Positions 1 to 7,985 of a stretch of DNA of 59,833 nt are shown here, in pieces. Source of the DNA: Streptomyces sp. CB01881 (GTDB lineage: Bacteria; Actinomycetota; Actinomycetes; Streptomycetales; Streptomycetaceae). How positions within the stretch are numbered: position 1 is the stretch's first letter; each line of letters opens with the position of its first letter. The DNA lies in contig NZ_CP026498.1 in assembly GCF_002953255.1 (NCBI RefSeq), positions 6,774,030 through 6,833,862 of the forward strand, given 5' to 3'. A model generated the notes under the pieces. That model worked only from the letters and a program-made list of their open reading frames with translations. It searched no databases and was not told the origin of the DNA. Made by a program: the position numbers and the translations under genes.

Positions 1-1260
1 TGCTTGTTGGTGCAGGGTGTTGAAGGTGTGGAAGAACTCCTCCTGCGTGGACTCCTTGCTCGCCAGGAACTGCACGTCGTCCACGAGCAGGATGTCCATG
101 TCCCGGTAGCGCTTGCGGAACGCGTCCGCCTTGCCGTCCCGGATCGAGTTGATGAACTCGTTGGTGAACTCCTCCGAGGACACGTAGCGCACCCGGGTCC
201 CCGGGAAGAGGCTGCGCGAGTAGTGCCCGATGGCGTGCAGCAGGTGGGTCTTGCCCAGCCCGGACTCGCCGTAGATGAAGAGCGGGTTGTACGCCTTGGC
301 CGGGGCCTCGGCGACCGCCACCGCAGCCGCGTGCGCGAAGCGGTTGCTCGCGCCGATGACGAAGGTGTCGAAGAGGTACTTGGGGTTCAGCCGGGCGGCC
401 GGCTCGTCCTTGCGGGAGCCGCCGGCCGGAGGGGCGCCGGGCGGGGCCGGGACGCCGGGCACGGCCGGACGGTCGGTGGCGCGCTCGGCCGGGGCCTTGT
501 CCGAGGGACGGCCGGGGGCCGGGCGGCCCGAGGGGGAGCGGCGGCCGGCGGCGGTCCGCGGGTGCTCGCCGGGGCCGGGGCCGTAGGCGCCGCCGAACAG
601 GTCGCCCTGGGTGGTCGCGGGCGGACCGGGGACCGGACGGGGAGCCGGGCGCGAGGTCGGCGGCTCGGGCTCGGGATAGCCGGGGGACTGCTCCGGGTAC
701 CCCTGGTGGCTCTCCCACGGCTGCTGGGCCGGCCCGCCGTAGGGCGAGGGCTGGCCGCCGTACGCGGGGCCCTGGTGCTCCTCGTAGCCGCCCGCCCCGT
801 AGTGGTCCTGCTCGTACTCGGACTCGTACGGCCGTTCGTACGGGTGGCCGGGGTGACCCGGGTGGGGCTGGCGGGCCTGGTGGGACTGGTGGGCCTGGTG
901 GCCGTACTCGCCGCCGCCCTCGGAGCGCGTCCACGGCTCGGCGGCCTGCGGTTCGGCGGTCGGCGGTTCGGCCGGGGCCGGCGCGGTGGGCACGGCGTTG
1001 GCGTCGACCATCACGGCGATCCGGACGGGACGGCTGAGCTCGCGGCTGAGGGCCTCGGTCAGCTGCGGCAGCAGCCGGCCCTCCAGCACCTGCTTGGCCC
1101 GCTCGTTCGGGGTCGCCAGCAGGGCGGTGTCGTGCATCATCCACATCGGCTGGGTGCGCTGCACCCACTGCTTGTCCATCTCCCCGATGTCCGGGTCGCC
1201 GACCAGCCGCTCGACGACTCTCGCCCAGACCGGGACGAGGTCGCTGTTGACATCAGCCAC
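1..1260 (-). CDS. dnaA: Chromosomal replication initiator DnaA (partial, C-terminus off the left edge)
   Basis: DnaA binds DnaA boxes at oriC, melts the origin and loads the DnaB helicase. Reading leftward from a GTG at 1260, 420 codons are open with no stop, so the gene runs out of the window. Residues 1-90 are domain I. Residues of about 95-285 are a long Pro/Gly/Tyr/Glu-rich linker, the enlarged domain II typical of streptomycetes. Domain III starts near residue 290 (LNPKYLFDTFVIG). It carries Walker A GESGLGKT at about 331-338 and Walker B LLVDD at about 391-395. Domain IV, which binds DNA, is missing from the window. The GTG was chosen because MADVNSDLVPVW resembles the N-termini of streptomycete DnaA proteins as I remember them. 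The gene is divergent from rpmH, as in other actinomycetes. Confidence 0.97.
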   Translation of the reverse strand, partial: MADVNSDLVPVWARVVERLVGDPDIGEMDKQWVQRTQPMWMMHDTALLATPNERAKQVLEGRLLPQLTEALSRELSRPVRIAVMVDANAVPTAPAPAEPPTAEPQAAEPWTRSEGGGEYGHQAHQSHQARQPHPGHPGHPYERPYESEYEQDHYGAGGYEEHQGPAYGGQPSPYGGPAQQPWESHQGYPEQSPGYPEPEPPTSRPAPRPVPGPPATTQGDLFGGAYGPGPGEHPRTAAGRRSPSGRPAPGRPSDKAPAERATDRPAVPGVPAPPGAPPAGGSRKDEPAARLNPKYLFDTFVIGASNRFAHAAAVAVAEAPAKAYNPLFIYGESGLGKTHLLHAIGHYSRSLFPGTRVRYVSSEEFTNEFINSIRDGKADAFRKRYRDMDILLVDDVQFLASKESTQEEFFHTFNTLHQQA

Positions 1261-1374
1261 TGGTGCACGCTTTCTCGGGTCCCCGCGGCTCCAGCAGGGG
1301 TAATGGATCAAGAGACTGTGGAGCTGTGGTTCGTTGGCGTCCGACGACGCAGAACAAACCAGACAAGTCCTGCA

Positions 1375-1403
1375 ACGGTAGTCAGCGAACAGAGCCGGAT
1401 CAA
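1375..1403 (-). promoter_or_regulatory. Putative dnaA promoter
   Basis: On the minus strand, TTGATC (1398-1403) is followed by a 17-base spacer and TACCGT (1375-1380), a good match to the vegetative HrdB-type pattern. It lies about 115 bases upstream of the dnaA start, leaving a leader of roughly 110 bases. A perfect DnaA box lies five bases upstream of the -35 hexamer. Confidence 0.6.
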
Positions 1404-1407
1404 GTCG

Positions 1408-1416
1408 TTGTCCACA
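1408..1416 (+). promoter_or_regulatory. DnaA box upstream of the dnaA promoter
   Basis: TTGTCCACA is an exact match to the GC-adapted DnaA box preferred in Streptomyces. The bases 1412-1424 (CCACAGGCTGTGG) form a perfect inverted repeat that overlaps it. Its position just upstream of the dnaA -35 element fits DnaA autoregulation, which is known for Streptomyces dnaA. Binding here is inferred. Confidence 0.7.
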
Positions 1417-1497
1417 GGCTGTGGGCGACGGGGTCGGTGGGTGGGACGGCCGCGGGCCGCCGGGCGGGTCCGGGCCCGCCCGGCGCGAACGGCTGGT

Positions 1498-1527
1498 TTG
1501 ACCCTCGTGCCCCGTCCCGCGTACCGT
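1498..1527 (+). promoter_or_regulatory. rpmH: Putative rpmH operon promoter
   Basis: TTGACC (1498-1503), an 18-base spacer and TACCGT (1522-1527) match the major vegetative promoter pattern. It would give a leader of about 200 bases before rpmH. The rest of the 1261-1735 gap holds the divergent dnaA promoter and its DnaA box. I see no open frame there with gene-like coding character. Confidence 0.55.
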
Positions 1528-1735
1528 AACCAGGTCGAGTTGTCGATGGCCGCTGCCGCATGTCCGCGGGTCCACCCGCTCCATAAGGCGCGCAGCACGG
1601 GCGCCGTGGATTGCCTCAAACCCCAGCCGAACTGGGGCGATGGGCCGGATTTCCGTATCAGGGGAGATCACGCGGACGCACGGTGACGGCCAAGCGACAT
1701 CCCGTCATCCTACGATTCACCTCAGGAGCCCCCGA

Positions 1736-1873
1736 GTGAGCAAGCGCACCTTCCAGCCGAACAACCGTCGCCGCGCGAAGACCCACGGCTTCCGGCTGCG
1801 TATGCGTACCCGCGCCGGCCGCGCCATCCTGGCCGCCCGCCGTGGCAAGGGCCGCAGCGCCATCTCCGCCTGA
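1736..1873 (+). CDS. rpmH: 50S ribosomal protein L34
   Basis: This 45-residue, strongly basic protein of the large ribosomal subunit has the full family signature: SKRTFQPNNRRRAKTHGFRLRM near the N-terminus (given here only as the start, SKRTFQPNNRRR) and a Lys/Arg-rich tail. The GTG start at 1736 follows a CAGGAG ribosome binding site at 1722-1727. A longer in-frame reading from 1640 is not credible because L34 is always about 45 residues. It is the first gene of the rnpA-yidD-yidC-jag unit, the order found near oriC in most bacteria. Confidence 0.97.
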   Translation: MSKRTFQPNNRRRAKTHGFRLRMRTRAGRAILAARRGKGRSAISA

Positions 1874-1891
1874 TCCGCGCCAGAGTCTGTT

Positions 1892-2320
1892 GTGCTGCCC
1901 ACCGAGAATCGGCTGCGGCGGCGCCAGGACTTCGCGACCGCGGTGAAACGCGGTCGCCGGGCCGGCCGGCCCCTACTGGTCGTCCATCTCAGCAGAGAGG
2001 GTGACCCGAAGGGGCAGGCCGACCGGACCAGCGACTCCCGCCCGCACGTCGCCGAGGGGACTCCTTCGGCGCGTGCGGGTTTCGTCGTGAGCAAGGCCGT
2101 CGGCCCGGCCGTCGTCCGGAACCTGGTCAAGCGCCGGCTTCGCCATCTCGTCCGTGATCGTCTGTCCAGGCTGCCCGCCGGTAGCCTGATAGTGGTGCGT
2201 GCGCTGCCCCAGGCCGCGTCCGCCTCGTACCAGGACCTGGAACGCGATCTGGACGCGGCGCTCAAGCGGTTGCTGAAGGCGGAGCCCGCCGTGACGGCGC
2301 CGACGGGAGCAGGGCGATGA
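1892..2320 (+). CDS. rnpA: Ribonuclease P protein component
   Basis: RnpA is the small basic protein that helps the RNase P RNA bind pre-tRNA and remove the 5' leader. The 142-residue product carries the RNR signature RNLVKRR at residues 76-82, followed by RLRHLVRDR. Residues of about 36-60 form a low-complexity loop before GFVVSKAVG, which accounts for the length above the usual 115-125. The GTG start is 18 bases after rpmH. Its last codons overlap the yidD start (ATGA), implying translational coupling. Confidence 0.95.
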   Translation: MLPTENRLRRRQDFATAVKRGRRAGRPLLVVHLSREGDPKGQADRTSDSRPHVAEGTPSARAGFVVSKAVGPAVVRNLVKRRLRHLVRDRLSRLPAGSLIVVRALPQAASASYQDLERDLDAALKRLLKAEPAVTAPTGAGR

Positions 2321-2688
2321 AGTACCTGCTGATGGGTCTGATCCGGGTCTACCAGTGGACCATCAGCCCACTGCTCGGTCCGGTGTGCCGTTACTACCCC
2401 TCCTGTTCGCACTACGGCTTCGAGGCCGTGAAGGTGCACGGGGCGGTCAAGGGCGGCGGCCTGACCGTCTGGCGCATCCTGCGCTGCAATCCGTGGACGC
2501 CCGGCGGGGTCGATCATGTCCCGCCGCGCAAGCACCCGGTGTGGCACCGCCGACTGCGAGACCTGCTGAACAGCCGGTCCGCCGCCGGGCAGCCGGTGAC
2601 CACGCCCCCCGCCGGTCCGGACCCCGAGGGCCCGGCGACCATTGGTCCCTTGGGGCCGATCCCAATGTCCAAGGAGCCTGACCGGTGA
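2317..2688 (+). CDS. yidD: Membrane protein insertion efficiency factor YidD
   Basis: YidD is a small inner-membrane-associated protein that assists YidC insertion. The N-terminal 75 residues show the family pattern: an amphipathic YQWTISPLLGPVCRYYPSCS segment (residues 12-31), SHYGFEAV, then RCNPW at 56-60 and GGVDHVP. The conserved cysteines in CRYYPSC and RCNPW are present. The C-terminal 50 residues are a Pro/Gly-rich extension without recognisable motifs. The gene overlaps rnpA and yidC by four bases each. Confidence 0.94.
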   Translation: MKYLLMGLIRVYQWTISPLLGPVCRYYPSCSHYGFEAVKVHGAVKGGGLTVWRILRCNPWTPGGVDHVPPRKHPVWHRRLRDLLNSRSAAGQPVTTPPAGPDPEGPATIGPLGPIPMSKEPDR

Positions 2689-3854
2689 CCTTCTCCTTCC
2701 TGAATCCCCTGTACACAGCGGTGTCCTGGATCATCGTCCAGTTCCACTCGCTGTACAGCCACATCTTCGACCCGGACGGTGGCTGGGCCTGGGGTCTGGC
2801 CATCGCCTCCATGGTGGTCGTGATCCGGATCTGCCTGATCCCGCTCTTCGTGAAGCAGATCAAGGCGACCCGGGCCATGCAGGCGATCCAGCCGAAGATG
2901 AAGGCCATCCAGGAGCGCTACAAGAACGACAAGCAGCGCCAGTCCGAAGAGATGATGAAGCTGTACAAGGAGGCGGGTACCAACCCGTTCTCCAGCTGCC
3001 TTCCCATCCTCGTGCAGGCGCCGTTCTTCACCGCCCTCTACGGCGTGCTGGCCTCGGTCGCCAAGGGCAAGCCGATCGGTGTCATCCACGGCGACCTGCT
3101 GGTGAGCGCCGGCAAGGCGCACATCTTCGGTGCCCCGCTCTCCGCGACCTTCGTCGGCAGCACCGAGACCAGCGTCAAGATCGTCACCGCGGTGATGATC
3201 ATCCTGATGTCGCTGTCGCAGTTCATCACGCAGCGCCAGCTGATGACCAAGAACGTGGACCTCACGGTCAAGACGCCGTTCATGCAGCAGCAGAAGATGC
3301 TGATGTACGTCTTCCCGATCATGTTCGCCGTGATGGGCATCAACTTCCCCGTCGGTGTGCTGGTCTACTGGCTGACCACCAACGTCTGGTCCATGGGCCA
3401 GCAGCTGATCGTCATCCGCAACAACCCGACTCCGGGCAGCAAGGCCTGGGACGAGCGCCAGGCCCGCCTGAAGAAGCAGGGCCGGCTCAACCCGGACGGC
3501 TCGGTGATCAAGGGCTCGCTCTGGGGCATCCTGCCGCCGAAGAAGACGGCGGCGACCTCCGCCGAGGCCGTGGTCGAGGACGCCGTGCAGGTGCGCCGCC
3601 AGCAGCCGCGGAAGCAGACCAAGGCCCAGCGCCAGCACAGCGGCGGCGCCCAGACCGCCAGCCTGACCAAGGACGACGCGGCCCCGGCCGAGGAGCCCGT
3701 GGAGTCCGCGGGAACCGTTCAGGCCGACTCCGGCAGCGCCAAGCCGGCCGCGAGCCGGCCCGGTGGCGCCAAGTCGGGCCCGGCCCGGCAGGGCGGCCGG
3801 CAGCAGCCGAGGCGCGGTGGGCAGGGCGGCCAGAGGCCGAAGAAGAAGTCCTGA
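2685..3854 (+). CDS. yidC: Membrane protein insertase YidC/Oxa1
   Basis: YidC inserts membrane proteins either alone or with SecYEG. The 389-residue Gram-positive-type protein starts at a GTG overlapping yidD. The first membrane segment is at residues 8-28. The groove arginine lies in VVVIRICLIPLF (Arg48), followed by the cytoplasmic hairpin QIKATRAMQAI, then PFFTALYGVL, a segment around ILMSLSQF, and FPIMFAVMGINFPVGVLVYWLTTN. Residues of about 285-389 are a Lys/Arg/Gln-rich cytoplasmic tail, which may contact the ribosome. I see no lipobox. Confidence 0.95.
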   Translation: MTFSFLNPLYTAVSWIIVQFHSLYSHIFDPDGGWAWGLAIASMVVVIRICLIPLFVKQIKATRAMQAIQPKMKAIQERYKNDKQRQSEEMMKLYKEAGTNPFSSCLPILVQAPFFTALYGVLASVAKGKPIGVIHGDLLVSAGKAHIFGAPLSATFVGSTETSVKIVTAVMIILMSLSQFITQRQLMTKNVDLTVKTPFMQQQKMLMYVFPIMFAVMGINFPVGVLVYWLTTNVWSMGQQLIVIRNNPTPGSKAWDERQARLKKQGRLNPDGSVIKGSLWGILPPKKTAATSAEAVVEDAVQVRRQQPRKQTKAQRQHSGGAQTASLTKDDAAPAEEPVESAGTVQADSGSAKPAASRPGGAKSGPARQGGRQQPRRGGQGGQRPKKKS

Positions 3855-3936
3855 CCGGATCGGCCGGCCCCGCCCGGCGGCCCCCGAACCTCGTTCCCGG
3901 CCCACCACCCGGGCCCATCCTTGAAGGAGTCCATCA

Positions 3937-4470
3937 GTGACGGAAGGCACCACCACCTCCGCCGTCGAGGTCGAGGACGCTGCCAGCGCCGACGAGAGCC
4001 TCGTCTCGCGTCTGGAGCAGGAGGGCGACATCGCGGCGGACTACCTGGAGGGTCTGCTCGACATCGCCGACCTCGACGGTGACATCGACATGGACGTGGA
4101 GGGCGACCGCGCCCTGGTGTCCATCGTCAGCGACGGCAACGACCGCGCGCTGCAGCGCCTGGTGGGCCAGGACGGCGAGGTGCTGGAGGCGCTGCAGGAG
4201 CTGACCCGGTTGGCTGTCCACCGGGAGACCGGCGAGCGCAGCCGCCTCATGCTGGACATTGCCGGCTTCCGGGCCCGCAAGCGGTCCGAGCTGGCCGCGC
4301 TCGGGGCCAAGGCCGCGGAGCAGGCCAAGAGCACGGGGGAGCAGGTCAAGCTGCAGCCGATGACGCCGTTCGAGCGCAAGGTCGTCCACGACGCGGTGGC
4401 CGCGGCCGGACTGCGCAGCGAGTCGGAGGGCGAGGAGCCCCAGCGGTGCGTGGTCGTGCTGCCGGCCTGA
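3937..4470 (+). CDS. jag: Jag/KhpB family R3H-KH single-stranded nucleic acid-binding protein
   Basis: This is a 177-residue acidic protein encoded directly downstream of yidC, the conserved place for Jag. Residues of about 40-110 match the KH-like domain (VGQDGEVLEALQELTRLAV). Residues 141-175 (MTPFERKVVHDAV onward) match the R3H domain. The N-terminal Jag_N domain of Firmicutes is absent, as is usual in actinobacteria. The GTG start at 3937 follows TGAAGGAG. In Firmicutes the KhpA/KhpB pair binds RNA and affects elongation and division. Its role here is inferred only from the family. Confidence 0.92.
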   Translation: MTEGTTTSAVEVEDAASADESLVSRLEQEGDIAADYLEGLLDIADLDGDIDMDVEGDRALVSIVSDGNDRALQRLVGQDGEVLEALQELTRLAVHRETGERSRLMLDIAGFRARKRSELAALGAKAAEQAKSTGEQVKLQPMTPFERKVVHDAVAAAGLRSESEGEEPQRCVVVLPA

Positions 4471-4524
4471 GCCAGGGGAAGTCGATGACCGGCCGCGCAG
4501 GCGACCGGTGACCGTCAGAGGACT

Positions 4525-4555
4525 CGACCCCGTCCGCCTCGTGCGGGCGGGGTCG
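4525..4555 (+). terminator. Hairpin terminator after jag
   Basis: CGACCCCGTCCGC pairs with GCGGGCGGGGTCG around a short CTCGT loop, with one G-U pair. It lies 55 bases after the jag stop and before parS and rsmG. There is no T-run, as is common for streptomycete terminators. Confidence 0.6.
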
Positions 4556-4591
4556 TCGTCCCTTCGCGGGGTGTTGCTGCCCGCGAGAGAT

Positions 4592-4605
4592 GTTTCACGT
4601 GAAAC
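4592..4605. promoter_or_regulatory. parS: parS site 1 (perfect)
   Basis: GTTTCACGTGAAAC is an exact 14-base match to the bacterial centromere site bound by ParB. It lies in the jag-rsmG gap, upstream of rsmG. Confidence 0.93.
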
Positions 4606-4650
4606 GGTGCGGAGAACGGGTCGGTGGATCCGGGGAGCAGAGAGGTCGAG

Positions 4651-5502
4651 ATGGACACGGAGAGCGCGGCTGCCGGAGGACCGGTGGCGGGTGCCGGCGG
4701 TTCCGGAGCCGAGGGTCCGGCGGGTCCGGGCACCGATGGCGCGGCCGACACGGCCGCCGAGGGGCTGGCCCCGGCCCCGGCCGTGGCCCGGGAGGTCTTC
4801 GGTGACCGCTTCGACGCCGCGGTCCGCTACACCGAGCTGCTGGCCACCTCGGGCGTCCAGCGCGGGCTGATCGGCCCCCGCGAGGTGCCCCGGCTCTGGG
4901 ACCGCCACGTGCTGAACTGCGCGGTGCTGGCCGAGCTGTTGCCGCCCGGCTCCACCCTGTGCGACGTCGGCTCCGGAGCCGGGCTGCCCGGCATCCCGGT
5001 GGCGCTGGCCCGCCCGGACGTCTCGGTGACGCTGCTGGAGCCACTGCTGCGCCGGACCACCTTCCTGGAGGAGGTCGTCCGGGAGCTGGGGCTGGAGAAC
5101 GTCACGGTGCTGCGCGGCCGGGCCGAGGAGATGGTCGGCAAGCTCGCGGTGGACGTGGTGACGGCCCGCGCGGTCGCGCCGCTGGAGCGGCTGGCCGGCT
5201 GGGGCCTGCCGCTGCTCCGCCCGCACGGGCAGATGCTGGCGCTCAAGGGTGACAGTGCCGAGCAGGAGCTGGCGGAGTCGCGGGCCGGCCTGGCCAAGCT
5301 GGGCGCGGTCGAGTGGACGGTGATCTCGGTCGGCGAGGGCACCCTGGAGACCTCGACCCGGGTGGTCCAGGTCAAGGCGGGGGAGAGCCCCGGCGGCGTG
5401 AAGGCGGCCACCCGGCGGGCCAAGGCGGCCCGGGCCGGGCGCAACGCCGGTGCGGTGCGCGGGGCCGGGACCGGCCGCGGCGGGCGGCGCCGCAGCCGCT
5501 GA
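4651..5502 (+). CDS. rsmG: 16S rRNA (guanine-527-N7)-methyltransferase RsmG (GidB)
   Basis: RsmG methylates N7 of G527 in the 530 loop of 16S rRNA using SAM. Its loss is known to give low-level streptomycin resistance. The 283-residue protein has the SAM motif CDVGSGAGLPG at residues 104-114, LLEPLLRRTTFLEEV and RGRAEE. VTARAVAPLERLAGWGLPLL follows. The first 45 residues and the last 40 (Arg/Ala/Gly-rich) are low-complexity extensions. ATG 4651 was chosen because GAGAGG precedes it by a good distance. A GTG at 4624 would add nine residues. It precedes parAB, the usual order. Confidence 0.93.
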   Translation: MDTESAAAGGPVAGAGGSGAEGPAGPGTDGAADTAAEGLAPAPAVAREVFGDRFDAAVRYTELLATSGVQRGLIGPREVPRLWDRHVLNCAVLAELLPPGSTLCDVGSGAGLPGIPVALARPDVSVTLLEPLLRRTTFLEEVVRELGLENVTVLRGRAEEMVGKLAVDVVTARAVAPLERLAGWGLPLLRPHGQMLALKGDSAEQELAESRAGLAKLGAVEWTVISVGEGTLETSTRVVQVKAGESPGGVKAATRRAKAARAGRNAGAVRGAGTGRGGRRRSR

Positions 5503-5527
5503 GGCCGCTGCGAGACGGTGTTCCACC

Positions 5528-5559
5528 CCGGGCGGGTGGTCCTCGGACCACCCGCCCGG
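5528..5559 (+). terminator. Hairpin terminator after rsmG
   Basis: CCGGGCGGGTGGTCC and GGACCACCCGCCCGG form a perfect 15-base-pair stem with a two-base loop, 25 bases after the rsmG stop. Confidence 0.75.
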
Positions 5560-5676
5560 CGGCTTTCGGGGGCTTCCCGGGTCGTCGGCGACGGGCGGGT
5601 GACGGGCGGGGGCCGTCCGGGTGACGGAATCCCATCGGAGTGTCGCACCGTCAGATTTCCGACATAGCGGGCATGG

Positions 5677-5690
5677 TTTTCACGTGAAAC
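5677..5690. promoter_or_regulatory. parS: parS site 2 (one mismatch)
   Basis: TTTTCACGTGAAAC differs from the parS consensus only at its first base. It lies 121 bases before the parA start and 97 bases (start to start) from the next parS site, so ParB bound here could also repress parAB. Confidence 0.85.
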
Positions 5691-5773
5691 GTCGCTCTCT
5701 CCTCACGGACAGTTTGGATCTGCGGCTCCGCCGCGGGCTCGGTATCTTCCGGGCGGCGACTGTTGCCGCTCCG

Positions 5774-5787
5774 GTTTCACGTGAAAC
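5774..5787. promoter_or_regulatory. parS: parS site 3 (perfect), immediately upstream of parA
   Basis: This is an exact GTTTCACGTGAAAC ending ten bases before the parA ATG. It occupies the position of a parA ribosome binding site or operator. If parA started further upstream, the site would be coding (VSRET). Confidence 0.93.
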
Positions 5788-5797
5788 ACTGACCTCC

Positions 5798-6775
5798 ATG
5801 CAGGACTCGGAGACCATCGACCAGATCGATGACACGCCCATCGCGCGTGCTGCCCAGGCTGCGGTCCAGGCGATCGGCCGAGCGGGCGAAGGGCTGCCCC
5901 GGCCCGCCGCCACCCGCGTGATCGTGGTGGCCAACCAGAAGGGCGGGGTGGGGAAGACCACCTCGACCGTCAACATGGCCGCCGCGCTCGCCATGCACGG
6001 ACTGCGCGTCCTGGTGGTGGACCTCGATCCGCAGGGCAACGCCTCCACCGCGCTCGGCATCGACCACCACGCCGAGGTGCCGTCCATCTACGACGTCCTG
6101 GTCGAGGGAAAGCCGCTGGCCGACGTGGTGCAGCCGGTGGTGGACGTCGAGGGCCTGTTCTGCGTCCCCGCCACCATCGACCTGGCCGGTGCGGAGATCG
6201 AGCTGGTCTCCCTGGTCGCCCGGGAGAGCAGGCTCCAGCGCGCCATCGCCGCGTACGAGCAGCCGCTGGACTACATCCTGATCGACTGCCCGCCCTCGCT
6301 CGGCCTGCTGACGGTCAACGCGCTGGTCGCCGGCCTGGAGGTGCTGATCCCGATCCAGTGCGAGTACTACGCGCTGGAGGGCCTCGGGCAGTTGCTGCGC
6401 AACGTCGAGCTGGTCAGGGCGCACCTCAACCCCACGCTGCACGTCTCCACCATCCTGCTCACGATGTACGACGCCCGCACCCGGCTGGCCGCCCAGGTCG
6501 CCGAGGAGGTCCGGACGCACTTCCAGCAGGAGGTGCTGCACACCGCGATCCCACGCTCGGTCCGGATCTCGGAGGCACCGAGCTACGGTCAGACGGTGCT
6601 CACCTACGACCCGGGCTCGACCGGTGCGCTCTCCTACCTGGAGGCGGCCCGGGAGCTGGCGATGCGGGCGGTGCCCGCAGGAGGCGGCGGCTCGTTGGTG
6701 GGGCAGCAGCGGGACGGCGAGCCGGGGCGGAGCGCCCCGATGGCACAGCACGGTACGACGGAGGGCAATCGGTGA
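5798..6775 (+). CDS. parA: Chromosome partitioning ATPase ParA
   Basis: ParA is a deviant Walker ATPase that binds DNA non-specifically as an ATP dimer and moves ParB-parS complexes. In Streptomyces it extends along aerial hyphae before sporulation septation. The deviant Walker A motif KGGVGKTT is at residues 48-55. DLDPQGNASTALG (motif A') and IDCPPSLGLLTVNAL (Walker B) follow. ATG 5798 gives 325 residues and falls just after parS site 3. The frame stays open back to 5621, so a longer protein is possible, and no strong ribosome binding site decides it. The stop overlaps the parB start by four bases. Confidence 0.94.
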   Translation: MQDSETIDQIDDTPIARAAQAAVQAIGRAGEGLPRPAATRVIVVANQKGGVGKTTSTVNMAAALAMHGLRVLVVDLDPQGNASTALGIDHHAEVPSIYDVLVEGKPLADVVQPVVDVEGLFCVPATIDLAGAEIELVSLVARESRLQRAIAAYEQPLDYILIDCPPSLGLLTVNALVAGLEVLIPIQCEYYALEGLGQLLRNVELVRAHLNPTLHVSTILLTMYDARTRLAAQVAEEVRTHFQQEVLHTAIPRSVRISEAPSYGQTVLTYDPGSTGALSYLEAARELAMRAVPAGGGGSLVGQQRDGEPGRSAPMAQHGTTEGNR

Positions 6776-7863
6776 GTGGTCGCAGCAGGGGTCTGGGTCG
6801 GGGGCTCAACGCACTGATCCCGGCCGGTACGCCGACGGCGGGCGCGACGGCGGTACAGCCCGCGGCGGCCGCGGTGATGGCGACCGGCACGGTGTCGCCG
6901 ACAGCGGTGCCGGTACTGCCGAACGGCCGGGGCACGGTGGCGGCCCGGGCGGCCGCGGAGACCCTGCGCGAGCAGGCGGAGCAGGACGGTGCGGTGGCCG
7001 GGACGGAGCCGGCGCAGGAGGTCACCGCCTTCTTCGCCGAGCTGCCGCTGGACTCGATCACGCCCAACCCGCGCCAGCCGCGGGACGTCTTCGACGAGGA
7101 CAAGCTGGCCGAGCTGGTCGCCTCGATCAAGGAGGTGGGCCTGCTCCAGCCGGTCGTGGTGCGCCAGGTCGCGCCGGAGCGCTTCGAGCTCGTCATGGGA
7201 GAGCGCCGCTGGCGGGCCTCCCGGGAGGCCGGGCTGGAGCAGATCCCGGCGATCGTCCGGGCCACCGAGGACGACAAGCTGCTGCTGGACGCCCTGCTGG
7301 AGAACCTGCACCGGGCGGAGCTGAACCCGCTGGAGGAGGCCGCCGCCTACGACCAGTTGCTGCGGGACTTCTCCTGCACCCATGACGAGCTGGCCGACCG
7401 GGTCGGCCGCTCGCGTCCGCACGTGACCAACACCCTGCGGCTGCTGAAGCTCTCGCCGTCCGTGCAGCGCCGGGTCGCCGCCGGGGTGCTGACCGCGGGC
7501 CACGCCAAGGCCCTCGTCGGCGTGCCGGACGCGGAGCGGCAGGAGGAGCTGGCGAAGCGGATCGTCGCGGAGGGCCTCTCGGTGCGGACCACCGAGGAGA
7601 TCGTGAAGCTGATGGACCCCGAGCCGCAGCAGCAGCGCCCGGCCGGGCCGAAGGCCGGCAAGCTGCTCTCCCCGGCCTTCAACGACCTGGCGAGCCGCCT
7701 CTCCGACCACTTCGACACCCGGGTCAAGGTCGAGGTCTCGCAGCGCGGCGGCAAGCTGGGCAAGGGCAAGGTCGTGCTGGAGTTCGGCTCGGTGGAGGAC
7801 CTCAACCGGATCCTGGACAGCCTGGCCCCGGGCGAGGACGGTCTGCGGCTGTCGCAGGGCTGA
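6772..7863 (+). CDS. parB: Chromosome partitioning protein ParB (CTP-dependent parS clamp)
   Basis: ParB loads at parS, closes into a CTP-bound sliding clamp and condenses the origin region. The 363-residue protein starts at GTG with SGRSRGLGRGLNALIP, the conserved ParA-stimulating N-terminus. Residues of about 10-85 are Ala-rich linker. The N-domain has the CTP-binding motifs GERRWRA (143-149) and ENLHRAE (177-183). The helix-turn-helix DELADRVGRSRPHVTNTLRL spans about 204-225. The C-terminal dimerisation domain ends in VEDLNRILDSL. It overlaps parA by four bases, and a hairpin with embedded parS follows the stop. Confidence 0.95.
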   Translation: MSGRSRGLGRGLNALIPAGTPTAGATAVQPAAAAVMATGTVSPTAVPVLPNGRGTVAARAAAETLREQAEQDGAVAGTEPAQEVTAFFAELPLDSITPNPRQPRDVFDEDKLAELVASIKEVGLLQPVVVRQVAPERFELVMGERRWRASREAGLEQIPAIVRATEDDKLLLDALLENLHRAELNPLEEAAAYDQLLRDFSCTHDELADRVGRSRPHVTNTLRLLKLSPSVQRRVAAGVLTAGHAKALVGVPDAERQEELAKRIVAEGLSVRTTEEIVKLMDPEPQQQRPAGPKAGKLLSPAFNDLASRLSDHFDTRVKVEVSQRGGKLGKGKVVLEFGSVEDLNRILDSLAPGEDGLRLSQG

Positions 7864-7883
7864 TCAGGCCGAGGCGGCGACCC

Positions 7884-7935
7884 GATGGGTGCATGTTCCA
7901 CGTGAGCGGTGTTTCACGTGAAACATGCACCCATC
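7884..7935. terminator. Large inverted repeat after parB, with parS built into it
   Basis: The left arm 7884-7904 (starting GATGGGTGCATG) pairs with the right arm 7915-7935 (ending CATGCACCCATC) over 21 positions with one mismatch, around a ten-base loop. The right arm contains the second half of the perfect parS site at 7911-7924. The left arm contains a degenerate parS half site (GTTCCACGTG, 7895-7904). The element starts 20 bases after the parB stop and probably terminates the parAB transcript. Confidence 0.7.
7911..7924. promoter_or_regulatory. parS: parS site 4 (perfect), inside the post-parB inverted repeat
   Basis: This is an exact GTTTCACGTGAAAC. A second CACGTG core 13 bases upstream (GTTCCACGTG, 7895-7904) matches only one half of parS. 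Confidence 0.92.
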
Positions 7936-7985
7936 GCCGTTCGGAGGGAATGCTCGACTGTGGAGTGGACGAGGAGGTACGGGGA

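Noticed and set aside
5621..5797. N-terminal extension of parA beginning at GTG 5621
   Set aside because: It would run through two parS sites and a GC hairpin region and has no family similarity. The ATG at 5798 leads directly into the ParA fold.
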